From Bifidobacterium adolescentis ATCC 15703 (GTDB lineage Bacteria; Actinomycetota; Actinomycetes; Actinomycetales; Bifidobacteriaceae): a DNA stretch of 64,000 bases. The stretch lies in assembly GCF_000010425.1 (NCBI RefSeq), contig NC_008618.1, positions 1,853,946 to 1,917,945 of the forward strand, written 5' to 3'. Every line of letters starts with the position of its first letter. Position 1 is the first letter of the stretch. Below the pieces are notes generated by a model. It saw only the letters and a program-made list of their open reading frames with translations, did no database searches and was not told where the DNA came from. The position numbers were made by a program, and so were the translations under genes. Below, piece by piece: positions 25,500-34,908 of this stretch.

Positions 25500-28082
25500 A
25501 TGCCTTATATCCAGTCTGCCGTTCATGCCTTCGAGCCTTCATACGTCAGGCATTCCAAACAATCGTTTATAGGCGGAACTTACCGGACACTGGCTGACGA
25601 GAGCATGATAGACACCCCCTCTTGTTTCGATGTGCGCCACCGCGCGGAACTGTACACGCATAAAGCCCCTCTTCATGCGGAACCCGCGCACCGAAGCATC
25701 TACATACCGGAAACGGAAGCGTCCGTCGCACCATGTGATACGGATATTCTTGCGATTACGGACGAGCAGTATATTTCCTCTTTTGCTGCAGAGGCGCAAG
25801 TTAATGGCAATCACGCATTACAGGCAATGCCGCGCACTCTTCAAACGGTTCGGACGGCCCTGACGACTGCCGGGCATAGCTTGAAACGAATTGGCCAGAC
25901 TATTGCCAGTGCGGCTCACGCCACCGCACGCGTCACACGTACCGCTGCGACCACGGTGCGTAACGCATGGCGCACCTTCACGAGTTTCAAAGCCGTCCAG
26001 CTTATCATCAAGTTCTTCCGGGGTGCGCATGCCTTGTGGAAGAAACGCATGAAGTTCTCTTATGCGTTCTATACCGCAGTGTTCTTCCTGCTCACTTCAG
26101 CCGAAGTCATTTTCCTGCAATGGGGCATGTACTCCGAACCGAAATATAGTAAAGGAAGTAAAATTTCCGAAACCGCGAAGATTCTTCAAAGTGTATCCGG
26201 GAAAACAACCCAATTCATCTGTCAAATGTGGCTTGAGAATAGATATAACTTCTTATTCAACCTATTTGCTCTCACCATCATCTATCTTGCTTTCATCTTC
26301 ATCACGAATCGTTTCTGGATTGCCACTGCTCTTTTCGGAGTCTTATTCACCGCCTACGGTGTAGCCAACCATATAAAAATGCAATTACGAAACGAGCCAA
26401 TCATTCCTGCCGATCTGACTTTTGTCGCAGGCGGAAACTCAGATAAACTCCTTTCCTTCATTCCAAAAGAAAATCAACAATTCGTAAATTCCTCAATCAG
26501 TGTTGTTATATGGCTCGCTTGCCTCTGCGCACTTTTCTTTATCATTGACGGTAGAAGACAATTCATTCCTTGTTCATGGAGACATCCATTCTCAAATCCA
26601 GGAATCCTCATTGGCTCGTTGACACGCATTTTCGCAGCTATAACCTGTATCGGTATCGTTTGTTCTTATTCATTTAATCTCAGCGTCCCAGGTTCTTGGG
26701 CTTACTCTTTTGCCGGCAATCTCGGATACACGCCTTCGTTATTTGACGCAACTCTCGATGCCAAAACCAATGGTCCTGCCACCACTTTTCTAAGTCTCAC
26801 CAAAACAAAAGTAATGGATAAACCGGAAAACTATAATCGCAAAACGATGGATAAAATAGCCCAAAAATATGATTCGATGGCCCATTCCATCAATGCTAAC
26901 CGGAAATACAACATCACGGACAGCACCGTTATTATGATTCTGTCCGAAACGTTCTCCAACCCAACACGAGTACCGAACATTAGCTTCTCAACAGATCCCA
27001 TTCCAAACATTCACCAGATTGAAGAAAATACCACTTCTGGACTCATGCTTTCTTCCGGATACGGCGGAGGAACCGCTAATATGGAATATCAGGCACTTAC
27101 CGGCCTGAACCTCACTAATTTTGACGATTCTCTCATAATTCCATTCCAACAGCTTGTGCCGAATCAAAAAGCCCCTTATGCTTTCAACCAAATCTGGAAC
27201 ACCCGCTATGGCACGTCCGGTTCGGACGCAGTGCATCCGTATTACCAAAACATGTACTTGCGGGATACCGACTATCGTAAATTCGGATTTGCTCACCTAC
27301 GCACACTTGATAGCAAGCCAAAAATCACGCACAAGCAAACCTCTGATTACAATCCGTACGTTACCGATGAAGCGGCTTATCAAAACGTGTTGGACCTTGT
27401 GAATAACGAGACGCATCCACAATTCCTGCAATTATCAACTATGCAAAACCATATGCCCTACACCGGTTGGTACCCAGATAATGAATTTACCGAGGCGGAT
27501 TCATCAGTCGATATTTCAACAGAAGAGCACCAAAATCTCGAGACATATGTCAAAGGGCTCAGCCTCACCGATCAGGCTACAGCATCTTTTCTAAACCAGC
27601 TAAACTTGATCGACAAACCAGTCACTGTTATTTTCTACGGAGATCATCTTCCTAGCATTTACTCAACAGCCGAACAAGACCCTAAGAATTCATCCGTCCT
27701 GCATGAAACCGATTATTTCATATGGTCTAACAGCGCTTCTCCATCAAACGGAACAAAACTCGCAGATACAGATGCTGCTTATATATCCCCAAATTACTTT
27801 ATGGCGCTTGCCGCTTCTCATATGAACGCTAAAGTATCCCCCTATCTCGCTTTGCTAACCATGTTGCACAACAATCTTCCGGCTTCGAGCCGAGTAGCAT
27901 TCGCCACAGGCGGAGTCAGCTCTGGAGATGAAACAAATCTCGACCAAGTAGGTAATCAAATCTCCAAGAAAGCCTTATCGAAAGAGGCAAAACAATTGTT
28001 GCTCGATTACAGGCTCGTTCAATATGATATGACCGCAGGCAAAGGGTACCTAGCCGATACGAACTTCACCAAAATAAAGTAA
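25500..28082 (+). CDS. LtaS/GacH-like phosphoglycerol transferase
   Basis: Membrane enzyme of the LtaS-type alkaline-phosphatase superfamily, expected to transfer glycerol phosphate from phosphatidylglycerol to a glycan. About 860 residues. An unusual soluble N-terminal region (about 1-180) precedes about five transmembrane helices (about 185-430; for example FYTAVFFLLTSAEVIFLQWG). The extracytoplasmic sulfatase-like domain (about 480-860) has ILSETFSNP with the metal-binding Glu, GGGTANMEYQALTG with the nucleophile Thr, TMQNHMPY, and VIFYGDHLPS. ATG at 25500 is preferred over 25446 because GAAGGAAG lies upstream. It sits among rhamnan and glycosyltransferase genes, so the glycan rather than a teichoic acid is the likely acceptor, as for streptococcal GacH. 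That is inference. Confidence 0.85.
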   Translation: MPYIQSAVHAFEPSYVRHSKQSFIGGTYRTLADESMIDTPSCFDVRHRAELYTHKAPLHAEPAHRSIYIPETEASVAPCDTDILAITDEQYISSFAAEAQVNGNHALQAMPRTLQTVRTALTTAGHSLKRIGQTIASAAHATARVTRTAATTVRNAWRTFTSFKAVQLIIKFFRGAHALWKKRMKFSYAFYTAVFFLLTSAEVIFLQWGMYSEPKYSKGSKISETAKILQSVSGKTTQFICQMWLENRYNFLFNLFALTIIYLAFIFITNRFWIATALFGVLFTAYGVANHIKMQLRNEPIIPADLTFVAGGNSDKLLSFIPKENQQFVNSSISVVIWLACLCALFFIIDGRRQFIPCSWRHPFSNPGILIGSLTRIFAAITCIGIVCSYSFNLSVPGSWAYSFAGNLGYTPSLFDATLDAKTNGPATTFLSLTKTKVMDKPENYNRKTMDKIAQKYDSMAHSINANRKYNITDSTVIMILSETFSNPTRVPNISFSTDPIPNIHQIEENTTSGLMLSSGYGGGTANMEYQALTGLNLTNFDDSLIIPFQQLVPNQKAPYAFNQIWNTRYGTSGSDAVHPYYQNMYLRDTDYRKFGFAHLRTLDSKPKITHKQTSDYNPYVTDEAAYQNVLDLVNNETHPQFLQLSTMQNHMPYTGWYPDNEFTEADSSVDISTEEHQNLETYVKGLSLTDQATASFLNQLNLIDKPVTVIFYGDHLPSIYSTAEQDPKNSSVLHETDYFIWSNSASPSNGTKLADTDAAYISPNYFMALAASHMNAKVSPYLALLTMLHNNLPASSRVAFATGGVSSGDETNLDQVGNQISKKALSKEAKQLLLDYRLVQYDMTAGKGYLADTNFTKIK

Positions 28083-28147
28083 ACTCTATTGTCAAGAGAC
28101 GTACAATCTTTCGATGCCACATTACATCAAGGAAACAAGGACAGGAC

Positions 28148-29191
28148 ATGGCTACTTCAAGACCTTTGGTTTCAATAATCGTCCCCGTATACAATTCGGA
28201 ACGATACCTGCCATATTGTGTGGAATCGATTTTGAATCAGTCTTATACCAATCTTGAAATAATTCTCGTGGATGATGGATCAAAAGACACCTCTCCACGT
28301 ATTTGCGACGACTATGCGGAGAAAGATTCTCGCGTTATTGTTATTCACCAGAAGAACGGGGGCATCGCCAAAGCCCAAAACACCGGATTGGATGCAGCTC
28401 ACGGTGAATATATTGCATTCGCCGACAACGATGACATCCTGGACAGCCGAAATATTGAATTGTTGCTGCACGCAATTCTAAATACCGGAGCTGATATGAG
28501 CAAGGGAAGATGGCAGCAATTCGGCGTCTCCCAACTAGCAGAAATCAAAGCACGCGCCGCCCAAGGATCTGCTGCGCCGGACAAAACAACTTCCTTTAAA
28601 AATCCTCTGCACGCATATCAAACCGTGTTCTGCAAGAGTCTACGTATTTTGGGAAATCTGCTTGGCAAGAACTCTGAAGCTCTCTATTTCAACGAGGCAA
28701 ACTGGTGTCGTCTGTACAAACGCGAATTGTGGGACGGGCTCCGTTTCGATCTGGGACATTATGCCCAAGATATTCGCATGGCGGCCCCTCTTTACTCCAG
28801 AATGAAGCTGGTGACCGACATAGATTCCGTGCTCTACTACTGGCTGCAAGAACCAGATTCCGTAACTCACTCTAAACGCACACCAAATTTCTGGCATGAT
28901 AATGTAACCGCCGCCGCAAAAAATTTCCAAGCCACTCTTGATCAGGGCATTGTCCCTTGCCGTAACTATTTCGGTCTAGTGGCGAGTGTCAAAGACGAAG
29001 AAAAAGTGCTACGTAACTCCAGTAATGAAGTTACCGATGCAGATTGGCAAAATCTGCAGGATGACTTGACATTATCGAGTCAGCTTATTCTTAAGCTGAC
29101 TCCACTGCAAAGGCTCCATTGCTATATTTTGTTTATAATTCGACATTATGAAAACAAAATATATGATCGCAAAATTCATGACATGAAGTAA
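28148..29191 (+). CDS. Family 2 glycosyltransferase
   Basis: Cytosolic GT-A enzyme that adds a sugar from a nucleotide donor to the growing glycan. The 347-residue protein opens with PLVSIIVPVYNSERYLPYCV, followed by EIILVDDGSKDTS and the metal-binding FADNDDILD (DxD-type). A Lys/Trp-rich acceptor part and a basic C terminus follow. ATG at 28148 is preceded by AAGGACAGG. It is 65 nt downstream of the LtaS-like gene and probably in one operon. Sugar and acceptor cannot be told from sequence. Confidence 0.92.
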   Translation: MATSRPLVSIIVPVYNSERYLPYCVESILNQSYTNLEIILVDDGSKDTSPRICDDYAEKDSRVIVIHQKNGGIAKAQNTGLDAAHGEYIAFADNDDILDSRNIELLLHAILNTGADMSKGRWQQFGVSQLAEIKARAAQGSAAPDKTTSFKNPLHAYQTVFCKSLRILGNLLGKNSEALYFNEANWCRLYKRELWDGLRFDLGHYAQDIRMAAPLYSRMKLVTDIDSVLYYWLQEPDSVTHSKRTPNFWHDNVTAAAKNFQATLDQGIVPCRNYFGLVASVKDEEKVLRNSSNEVTDADWQNLQDDLTLSSQLILKLTPLQRLHCYILFIIRHYENKIYDRKIHDMK

Positions 29192-29319
29192 AGTCATGTG
29201 CATACGGAAAGCAAATGCTCATCCGTATCACTTTGCTGGAATAAAGACCTTTAAAAGGCGATAAGGGCTATACAAAAAAGCATGCAAAAACATGCACACC
29301 TTGAAAGGTGGCAACAATA

Positions 29320-30651
29320 GTGCCGCATTTTTCGATTCTGGTACCTGCATATAATGTAGCAGACTATATTTCAGACTGCCTTGAAAGCGTCATATCTCAA
29401 ACCTTCACTGATTTCGAAGTTATAGTCGTAGATGACGGAAGTACTGATCAAACTGCTGAGATAGTTCAAAATCTGCAAAGCAAAGACGCCCGAATCCGTC
29501 TAATCCGACTCACGCATAACTCAGGACGCCATGTCGCGAGGAAAACAGCAGTTGACTCATCCACTGGTACATACACGCTGTTCCTTGATGCAGATGATGC
29601 AATTGAACCTCATCTGTTGGAGCTACTTGATTTCGTATCCAAAAAACATGATGCAGATATGATCAGGTATGGTCTGTCAGTTATTCCAGGAACCGACCAA
29701 GACAAGAAATGGGCATTCGACTATGAAGCAATGTTTAACAGTGCTGACGGAGAGCTCCATGGAGACGATATCTTAAAAGCATCTTTCTCCTTCGATTTCA
29801 AGCAATGGGTTTCATGGAACATTCATACAACCATGTATCGCTCCGATATTGTTAAGTCCAGTTTTAAGGAAATGCCAGCAGAACGTCTTAACAAACTTGA
29901 AGATGCTTACGAATATCTCGTTTTATGTTCACGTGCAAGAACGCTATATCCAATAACCGAGCTACGTGGACTTCAATATCACATCGGAAGGGGCATCTCT
30001 GGAAGGGCACGATATTCCATCGATAAATTCATGCAAGATCAACGTTCTGTACATGATGTCGTTCTCGCCGCTCAACGATTTAGCAACACACAGCATGTTC
30101 CAGCAATTCAAACGGCGACCAATTGGCTGAGCACACGTGCCGTCTCAATTATTCAAGATGATTTCCAAGAAAGACTGGCACCTGAAGAATGCGAATCCGC
30201 ATTACAAAGCATCGCCCAAACCTGGAATAAAGAAACAGCCTGTCAAATTCTTTGCAATTGCCTTGAATCACGCGTCTGGTGGTTTTGCAACATGAACAGC
30301 TATCCCGCAGACAACGATCCCGTCATTTACTGGAAAATCGCTTTCTCCCATATGATGGATTCCGTTTCTTTCAAGGATGTTTTTATCTCTAATAAAGAGT
30401 TACAGAAGCAAGCAGCACATATTTATGAAGCGCTCTCCGAACTCGATCGTCGAATCGCTGAGAAAAACCAAGAAAATTCTGCACGAGAAGAGGCATATAA
30501 GCAAGCCATCATAGACGAAAACAAGCAAGCCATCATAGAAGAATATAAGCAGACGACATTACCTTACCGCATAACCAATGCCTTGCTTCCAAATGAAACA
30601 CGTAGACGGAGAATTTTCAACCACCTCATTAACAAGCAGAATAATCAATAA
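29320..30651 (+). CDS. Family 2 glycosyltransferase with coiled-coil tail
   Basis: GT-A glycosyltransferase: HFSILVPAYNVADYISDCL, EVIVVDDGSTDQTAEI and LFLDADDAIEPH with the DxD motif. About 443 residues. The last 80 are charged and helical, with an 8-residue duplication (KQAIIDEN, KQAIIEEY) that comes from a 24-nt repeat near 30499-30540, consistent with a coiled coil. GTG at 29320 is preferred to GTG 29308 because the GAAAGGTGG site then has about 10 nt spacing. It follows the previous glycosyltransferase and ends at a strong bidirectional terminator. Confidence 0.9.
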   Translation: MPHFSILVPAYNVADYISDCLESVISQTFTDFEVIVVDDGSTDQTAEIVQNLQSKDARIRLIRLTHNSGRHVARKTAVDSSTGTYTLFLDADDAIEPHLLELLDFVSKKHDADMIRYGLSVIPGTDQDKKWAFDYEAMFNSADGELHGDDILKASFSFDFKQWVSWNIHTTMYRSDIVKSSFKEMPAERLNKLEDAYEYLVLCSRARTLYPITELRGLQYHIGRGISGRARYSIDKFMQDQRSVHDVVLAAQRFSNTQHVPAIQTATNWLSTRAVSIIQDDFQERLAPEECESALQSIAQTWNKETACQILCNCLESRVWWFCNMNSYPADNDPVIYWKIAFSHMMDSVSFKDVFISNKELQKQAAHIYEALSELDRRIAEKNQENSAREEAYKQAIIDENKQAIIEEYKQTTLPYRITNALLPNETRRRRIFNHLINKQNNQ

Positions 30652-30654
30652 TTG

Positions 30655-30707
30655 TTTGTGTTAATGATGGCCCAGGGGTAACGTCACTGGACCATCATTA
30701 ACACAAA
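30655..30707. terminator. Bidirectional terminator between convergent units
   Basis: A 16-bp perfect inverted repeat, TTTGTGTTAATGATGG (30655-30670) and its complement (30692-30707), with more pairing inside the loop. It lies between the plus-strand glycosyltransferase and the minus-strand ABC ATPase. Confidence 0.88.
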
Positions 30708-30746
30708 CATACATACAATTAATTAAAAGACAAATATGTATTGTCT

Positions 30747-31991
30747 TTATTTACGCTTCCTTATTATCATCGCTTTCTCATTCAGCAGTGCATAATCTTC
30801 ATGATCTGGGTTGTTAATAGAAAACACGCACCCATTAGCCTCATTCGTAAAAGCAACCATTTTGGTTTCTGAGTCTGCCGAGTCGCCATCATCAACACGC
30901 ACACTGGCATACAGGCGGTATACCCCACTATTAAGCATGTCAATCGGCATCTCCAGTGCAAATCGATGTTTTCCACTACTTGTCTGCACAAGAGTGCGTG
31001 AACCGGAATCATAGACGATGCCTCCGCGTTTCAGATCCAACAAGTTCACAGCAACATAATGCGTCCCAGAATCCTTATACTCGTATACCACATCAAATTG
31101 GAACGGATGTTTTCCATCAGTTGATAAATCAGACTTCGGGACTATTTTCAATTCTGGAACAGTGGCGTTTAATCCTATCGCATATTCACCATTTTGCTTC
31201 TTTTTCTCTGGCAAAGGTTCATTGCCTTTGAGATTGTCCAATGTATATTGATCCGCAACTTGGTTTTTGTCACCACTAACGACAATTTCTCCGTCACGGA
31301 TGAGAATGGCTTTATTACAATACTTTTTTACTGCATCCATGCTATGAGTCACGAGAATAACAGTTTTATTCGGGTCTGCCTGGACCTTCTTGAAAAATGC
31401 ATCACATTTACGTTGAAACGCCTCGTCTCCAACTGCAAGTACTTCATCTAGAACAAGAATGTCACCTTGCGCTTTGATTGCAACGGAAAAAGCAAGTCGA
31501 ACCTGCATACCTGAAGAATAGTTCTTCAGTTTCTGATCCATGAACTCTTCAAGCTCAGCAAATTCGACAATATCGTCATACATGGCGTCTATCTCCGAAT
31601 GACTGAACCCCAGGAGAGCACCATTAAGATAGACATTCTCTCGACCAGTCAGTTCCGGGTTAAAACCAACACCCAATTCAATGAAAGGAACTAGCTTTCC
31701 ATAGACATCTACACTACCTTGGTCTGGAACGTAAATCTGTGAAATAATCTTTAGTAATGTGGATTTACCGGAACCGTTACGTCCTACCACACCGAAGAAA
31801 TCACCGCGATGGACCTCGAAATCAATATCACGAAGAACTTTCTGCTCTGTATATCCTTTGATCCCCTTGGTCCAATTCAGAAAAGCCATTTTCAAACCAG
31901 TCGCTTGCTCCGTCGGCAAGCGAAATGACTTAGCTACATGACTGACTTTTAATACTACTGGGGAGTCTTGCATCTTTTTATTTTCCCTCAC
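30747..31991 (-). CDS. wzt: Polysaccharide ABC exporter, ATP-binding subunit with glycan-binding tail
   Basis: Wzt/TagH-type ATPase powering export of an undecaprenyl-linked glycan. Residues about 10-240 are the ATPase: Walker A GRNGSGKSTLL, signature NYSSGMQVRLAFSVA, Walker B ILVLDEVLAVGD, switch His in VTHSMD. Residues about 270-410 are a beta-rich Wzt C-terminal domain (PFQFDVVYEYKDSGTHYVAV), which in O-antigen systems recognises the glycan end. That suggests export of a completed, end-modified chain. The start is GTG at 31991, four nt after the permease stop; ATG at 31973 is an alternative. It forms a pair with the permease upstream. Confidence 0.93.
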   Translation of the reverse strand: MRENKKMQDSPVVLKVSHVAKSFRLPTEQATGLKMAFLNWTKGIKGYTEQKVLRDIDFEVHRGDFFGVVGRNGSGKSTLLKIISQIYVPDQGSVDVYGKLVPFIELGVGFNPELTGRENVYLNGALLGFSHSEIDAMYDDIVEFAELEEFMDQKLKNYSSGMQVRLAFSVAIKAQGDILVLDEVLAVGDEAFQRKCDAFFKKVQADPNKTVILVTHSMDAVKKYCNKAILIRDGEIVVSGDKNQVADQYTLDNLKGNEPLPEKKKQNGEYAIGLNATVPELKIVPKSDLSTDGKHPFQFDVVYEYKDSGTHYVAVNLLDLKRGGIVYDSGSRTLVQTSSGKHRFALEMPIDMLNSGVYRLYASVRVDDGDSADSETKMVAFTNEANGCVFSINNPDHEDYALLNEKAMIIRKRK

Positions 31992-31994
31992 CGT

Positions 31995-32831
31995 TTACAG
32001 CACCTCCGCAAATTTAGCGCTGTACCTACGAAACACCTGAATTCCTAATACAAAAATCACAATTGAAAGTACATATGGCAACGCACACAGCAAGGGATTG
32101 CCAACATACGTCCAGACTGTTGGAATATATTCTGGAGACAAAAGATTATGCCGGATATCCATAATTACTTGAGTACTAGGTACAAGTAACAGAAACTTCG
32201 AAGCCCAAGCAAAATCAGGAGCCCTTTGCGCAATCATAGTAATCGGATAGATAATAGGTGTCGCATAGAATAAAGCCTGCGTAATCACATCCCAGATATG
32301 CGCTACATCTCGAAAATACACATACAAGCTTCCCAGTAATAATGTCACTCCAAGCGTCAACAAATAAAATTGCATAATGTTAAGAGGAAGCAACAGAACC
32401 CTCCACGTATAATGCGCATGTGCAAAAAAACCAAAGCAAATAACCACAACAAGGTTGATACCCAAAGAAATCAACGCGCCCATAGCAGTAGAGGCAACAA
32501 TAATGTAATTTGGAAAATGCACTTTACGAAGCAAATCGCCACGATCTACTATGCCACGCATTCCCATGCTGGTAGCTTCAGTGAAAAAAGACCACAAACA
32601 CGTACCGCACAACAATGAAATCGGGAATGTAGGTGTTCCATCTGTAAATTTCAGGAACCTCACAAAAACTACATACATAACCGCGAACAACATCAACGGT
32701 TTAAGAACGGACCACGCCATTCCTAGAACCGATCCTTGGTAACGAAGCTGAAAATCGGTCTTCACAAGCTCTTTAAAGACAACCATGGAATAACGGTATC
32801 GTTTTCTAAAGCGTTCTAAGACATTCTCCAT
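31995..32831 (-). CDS. wzm: Polysaccharide ABC exporter, permease subunit
   Basis: ABC-2 type membrane subunit that forms the glycan channel with Wzt. The 278 residues show about six transmembrane helices and family motifs: DFQLRYQGSVLGMAWSVLKPL near the N terminus, ISLLCGTCLWSFFTEA, and YFRDVAHIWDVITQALFYATPIIYP. The ATG at 32831 is the first codon of MENVLERF. It is first in the minus-strand pair with wzt (gap 3 nt). Divergent to the rgpF-like gene. Confidence 0.93.
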   Translation of the reverse strand: MENVLERFRKRYRYSMVVFKELVKTDFQLRYQGSVLGMAWSVLKPLMLFAVMYVVFVRFLKFTDGTPTFPISLLCGTCLWSFFTEATSMGMRGIVDRGDLLRKVHFPNYIIVASTAMGALISLGINLVVVICFGFFAHAHYTWRVLLLPLNIMQFYLLTLGVTLLLGSLYVYFRDVAHIWDVITQALFYATPIIYPITMIAQRAPDFAWASKFLLLVPSTQVIMDIRHNLLSPEYIPTVWTYVGNPLLCALPYVLSIVIFVLGIQVFRRYSAKFAEVL

Positions 32832-32964
32832 AAAAAGAATATATTAGCAGGAGCCCCAAATCCTATCGAGGGTATGAAGTCATCTCCAGAATATTCTCAT
32901 ACATCACCTATCAGCGCTATACTTTCTATGTTTGAGAGTCTTATAGAAAATAAGGATTATTGGA
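32832..32964. promoter_or_regulatory. Divergent promoter region wzm / rgpF-like
   Basis: A 133-nt AT-rich spacer between divergent export and rhamnan genes. It must carry both promoters; TATACT (32920-32925) resembles a -10 box for the plus strand. The rgpF-like ATG follows AAGGATTATTGG. Confidence 0.45.
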
Positions 32965-34908
32965 ATGTTACTCACCCAATCTTCAATCAACCGACTCGGC
33001 ATCTTCTTCTTCTATGATTCCGATGGAGTTGTGGATGACTATGTCCCTACCCTGCTAGCTGGATTCAAACCTCATTTCTCCGAAATGACCATCGTCTGCA
33101 ACGGAAAACTCAACGAGGCAGGGCAATCAATTTTGTCCAGGTATACCGACAACCTCATCATTCGTCCCAATACAGGTTTCGATGTTTGGGCATATAAAAC
33201 CGCCCTTGATTCCTATGGATGGGAAAAACTTGAGCAATTCGACGAGATCGTTCTTTTTAATGCAACGATTATGGGACCCGTCTATCCGTTCGCCGAGATG
33301 TTCGAAACAATGAATAAGCGCGATCTTGATTTCTGGGGCATCACTAAATTCCATAAAGTTCCACAAGATCCATTCGGGCGTAGCCCGTTCGGATATCTTC
33401 CCGAGCACATTCAATCTCATTTCCACGCTTATCGAAGAAGCCTTGTGCAGAGTAAAGAGTTCCAGGATTACTGGAACAATATGCCGCAGATTAACAGCTA
33501 TTATGATTCCGTTGGAATGCATGAATCGTTATTCACTAAGCGCTTCGCTGATTTGGGATTCAAGTGGGACGTTTATGTCAATACCGATGATTTAGAAGGA
33601 TTCACTTATGGTCCGATTACTTTTGCGGCCAAAACTCTTATCAAGGAAAAGCGCTGTCCCATCTTCAAGAGGCGATCGTTCTTCCATGATTACATGGATA
33701 CGTTAAACCAATCAGCCGGCAACGCAGCTTTGGATTTATTCGAATATCTGCGAGACCACACCGATTACGATGTCAATCTAATCTGGCAAAACGCATTACG
33801 CACGATGAATCTCGCGGATCTCGTCAAAAACCTGCATCTCGATTTCGTGATGCCGTCAAATATCACTACGCCGATTCCTGAAGGTAAGCGTATAGCGCTG
33901 ATTATGCATTTGTACTACATGGATTTGCTCGATAAAACGCTGGAATATGCAAAATCCATGCCGGAAGGCTGTGACTTCATCTTCACCGTCGGGTCCGAAG
34001 AAAACGCAAAGCTGGTACGGGAACGTTGTAAAGGACTGCCTTATAACGTCGATGTTCGTGTCATCCAGAACCGTGGACGAGATGTAAGCGCATTGCTAAT
34101 CGGCGCCGGTAAAGATTGCCTGAAATATGACTATGTGTGCTTCGCTCACGATAAGAAAGTGACACAGCTTTCTCCATACAGCATTGGAGATGGCTTTGCC
34201 TACAAATGTTTCGAGAATATCTTAGGCAGCAAGGCATTGGTGAGCAATATTATCAATCACTTCGAGCAGGATCCGCATGCCGGTTTACTTGCACCAACAT
34301 CGCCGAATCACGCCGACTATTTCGGTAATTTCGCAAGCCTATGGGGTCCGAATTTCGAAGGCACCAAAAAAATGCTTGAAGAGACTTTAGGCGTTAAAGT
34401 ACCTTTGAATCCATACAAGGAACCAATCGCACCTTTGGGCACTATGTTCTGGTTCCGTCCAAAAGCATTGCACCAACTGTTCGATATTGATTGGAAATAC
34501 GAGGATTTCCCGCCTGAACCAAACAAAATCGATGGATCCATGTTGCATTTCATCGAACGAGCTTACGGATACCTGCCTCAAGCCAATGGATATTACACAG
34601 GTTTCGTATATTCCGATCATTTCGCTCGCATTGAGCTTACCAACCTGTCATTTGATGTACAGACACTTGCGGGTAGTACGGCACCTTATCTCGACACTAC
34701 ACTGCGGGGAACCTGTCTGAATGTTGCGCGTGGATTCACATTGCGAGCCGCTATTTTGCTGTGGTTCAAGCGAACACTGGTGGGCACTCCGTTTGCATAT
34801 CATTTAGGCGCTAGGGTTATGAAGCTGTACCGTCATATCCGTCATCCGAAGACGTATAAAGAGAGGTATGGGAACAGTAACGCCCATTTGAAGAAGGATC
34901 GTGCATGA
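32965..34908 (+). CDS. rgpF: RgpF-like rhamnan synthesis protein
   Basis: Glycosyltransferase-like protein of the rhamnan synthesis F family, which in streptococci extends or branches rhamnose polysaccharide. About 647 residues: LGIFFFYDSDGVVDDYVPTL near the start, NLIIRPNTGFDVWAYK, EIVLFNATIMGPVYPF, then a second domain RIALIMHLYYMDLLDKTLEY, QNRGRDVSALLIGAG, YDYVCFAHDKKV, and APLGTMFWFRPKAL. These blocks are diagnostic for the family. ATG at 32965 follows AAGGATTATTGG. It is translationally coupled to the downstream acyltransferase through an ATGA overlap. Found with rmlABCD and an ABC exporter, as in Rgp loci. Confidence 0.92.
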   Translation: MLLTQSSINRLGIFFFYDSDGVVDDYVPTLLAGFKPHFSEMTIVCNGKLNEAGQSILSRYTDNLIIRPNTGFDVWAYKTALDSYGWEKLEQFDEIVLFNATIMGPVYPFAEMFETMNKRDLDFWGITKFHKVPQDPFGRSPFGYLPEHIQSHFHAYRRSLVQSKEFQDYWNNMPQINSYYDSVGMHESLFTKRFADLGFKWDVYVNTDDLEGFTYGPITFAAKTLIKEKRCPIFKRRSFFHDYMDTLNQSAGNAALDLFEYLRDHTDYDVNLIWQNALRTMNLADLVKNLHLDFVMPSNITTPIPEGKRIALIMHLYYMDLLDKTLEYAKSMPEGCDFIFTVGSEENAKLVRERCKGLPYNVDVRVIQNRGRDVSALLIGAGKDCLKYDYVCFAHDKKVTQLSPYSIGDGFAYKCFENILGSKALVSNIINHFEQDPHAGLLAPTSPNHADYFGNFASLWGPNFEGTKKMLEETLGVKVPLNPYKEPIAPLGTMFWFRPKALHQLFDIDWKYEDFPPEPNKIDGSMLHFIERAYGYLPQANGYYTGFVYSDHFARIELTNLSFDVQTLAGSTAPYLDTTLRGTCLNVARGFTLRAAILLWFKRTLVGTPFAYHLGARVMKLYRHIRHPKTYKERYGNSNAHLKKDRA

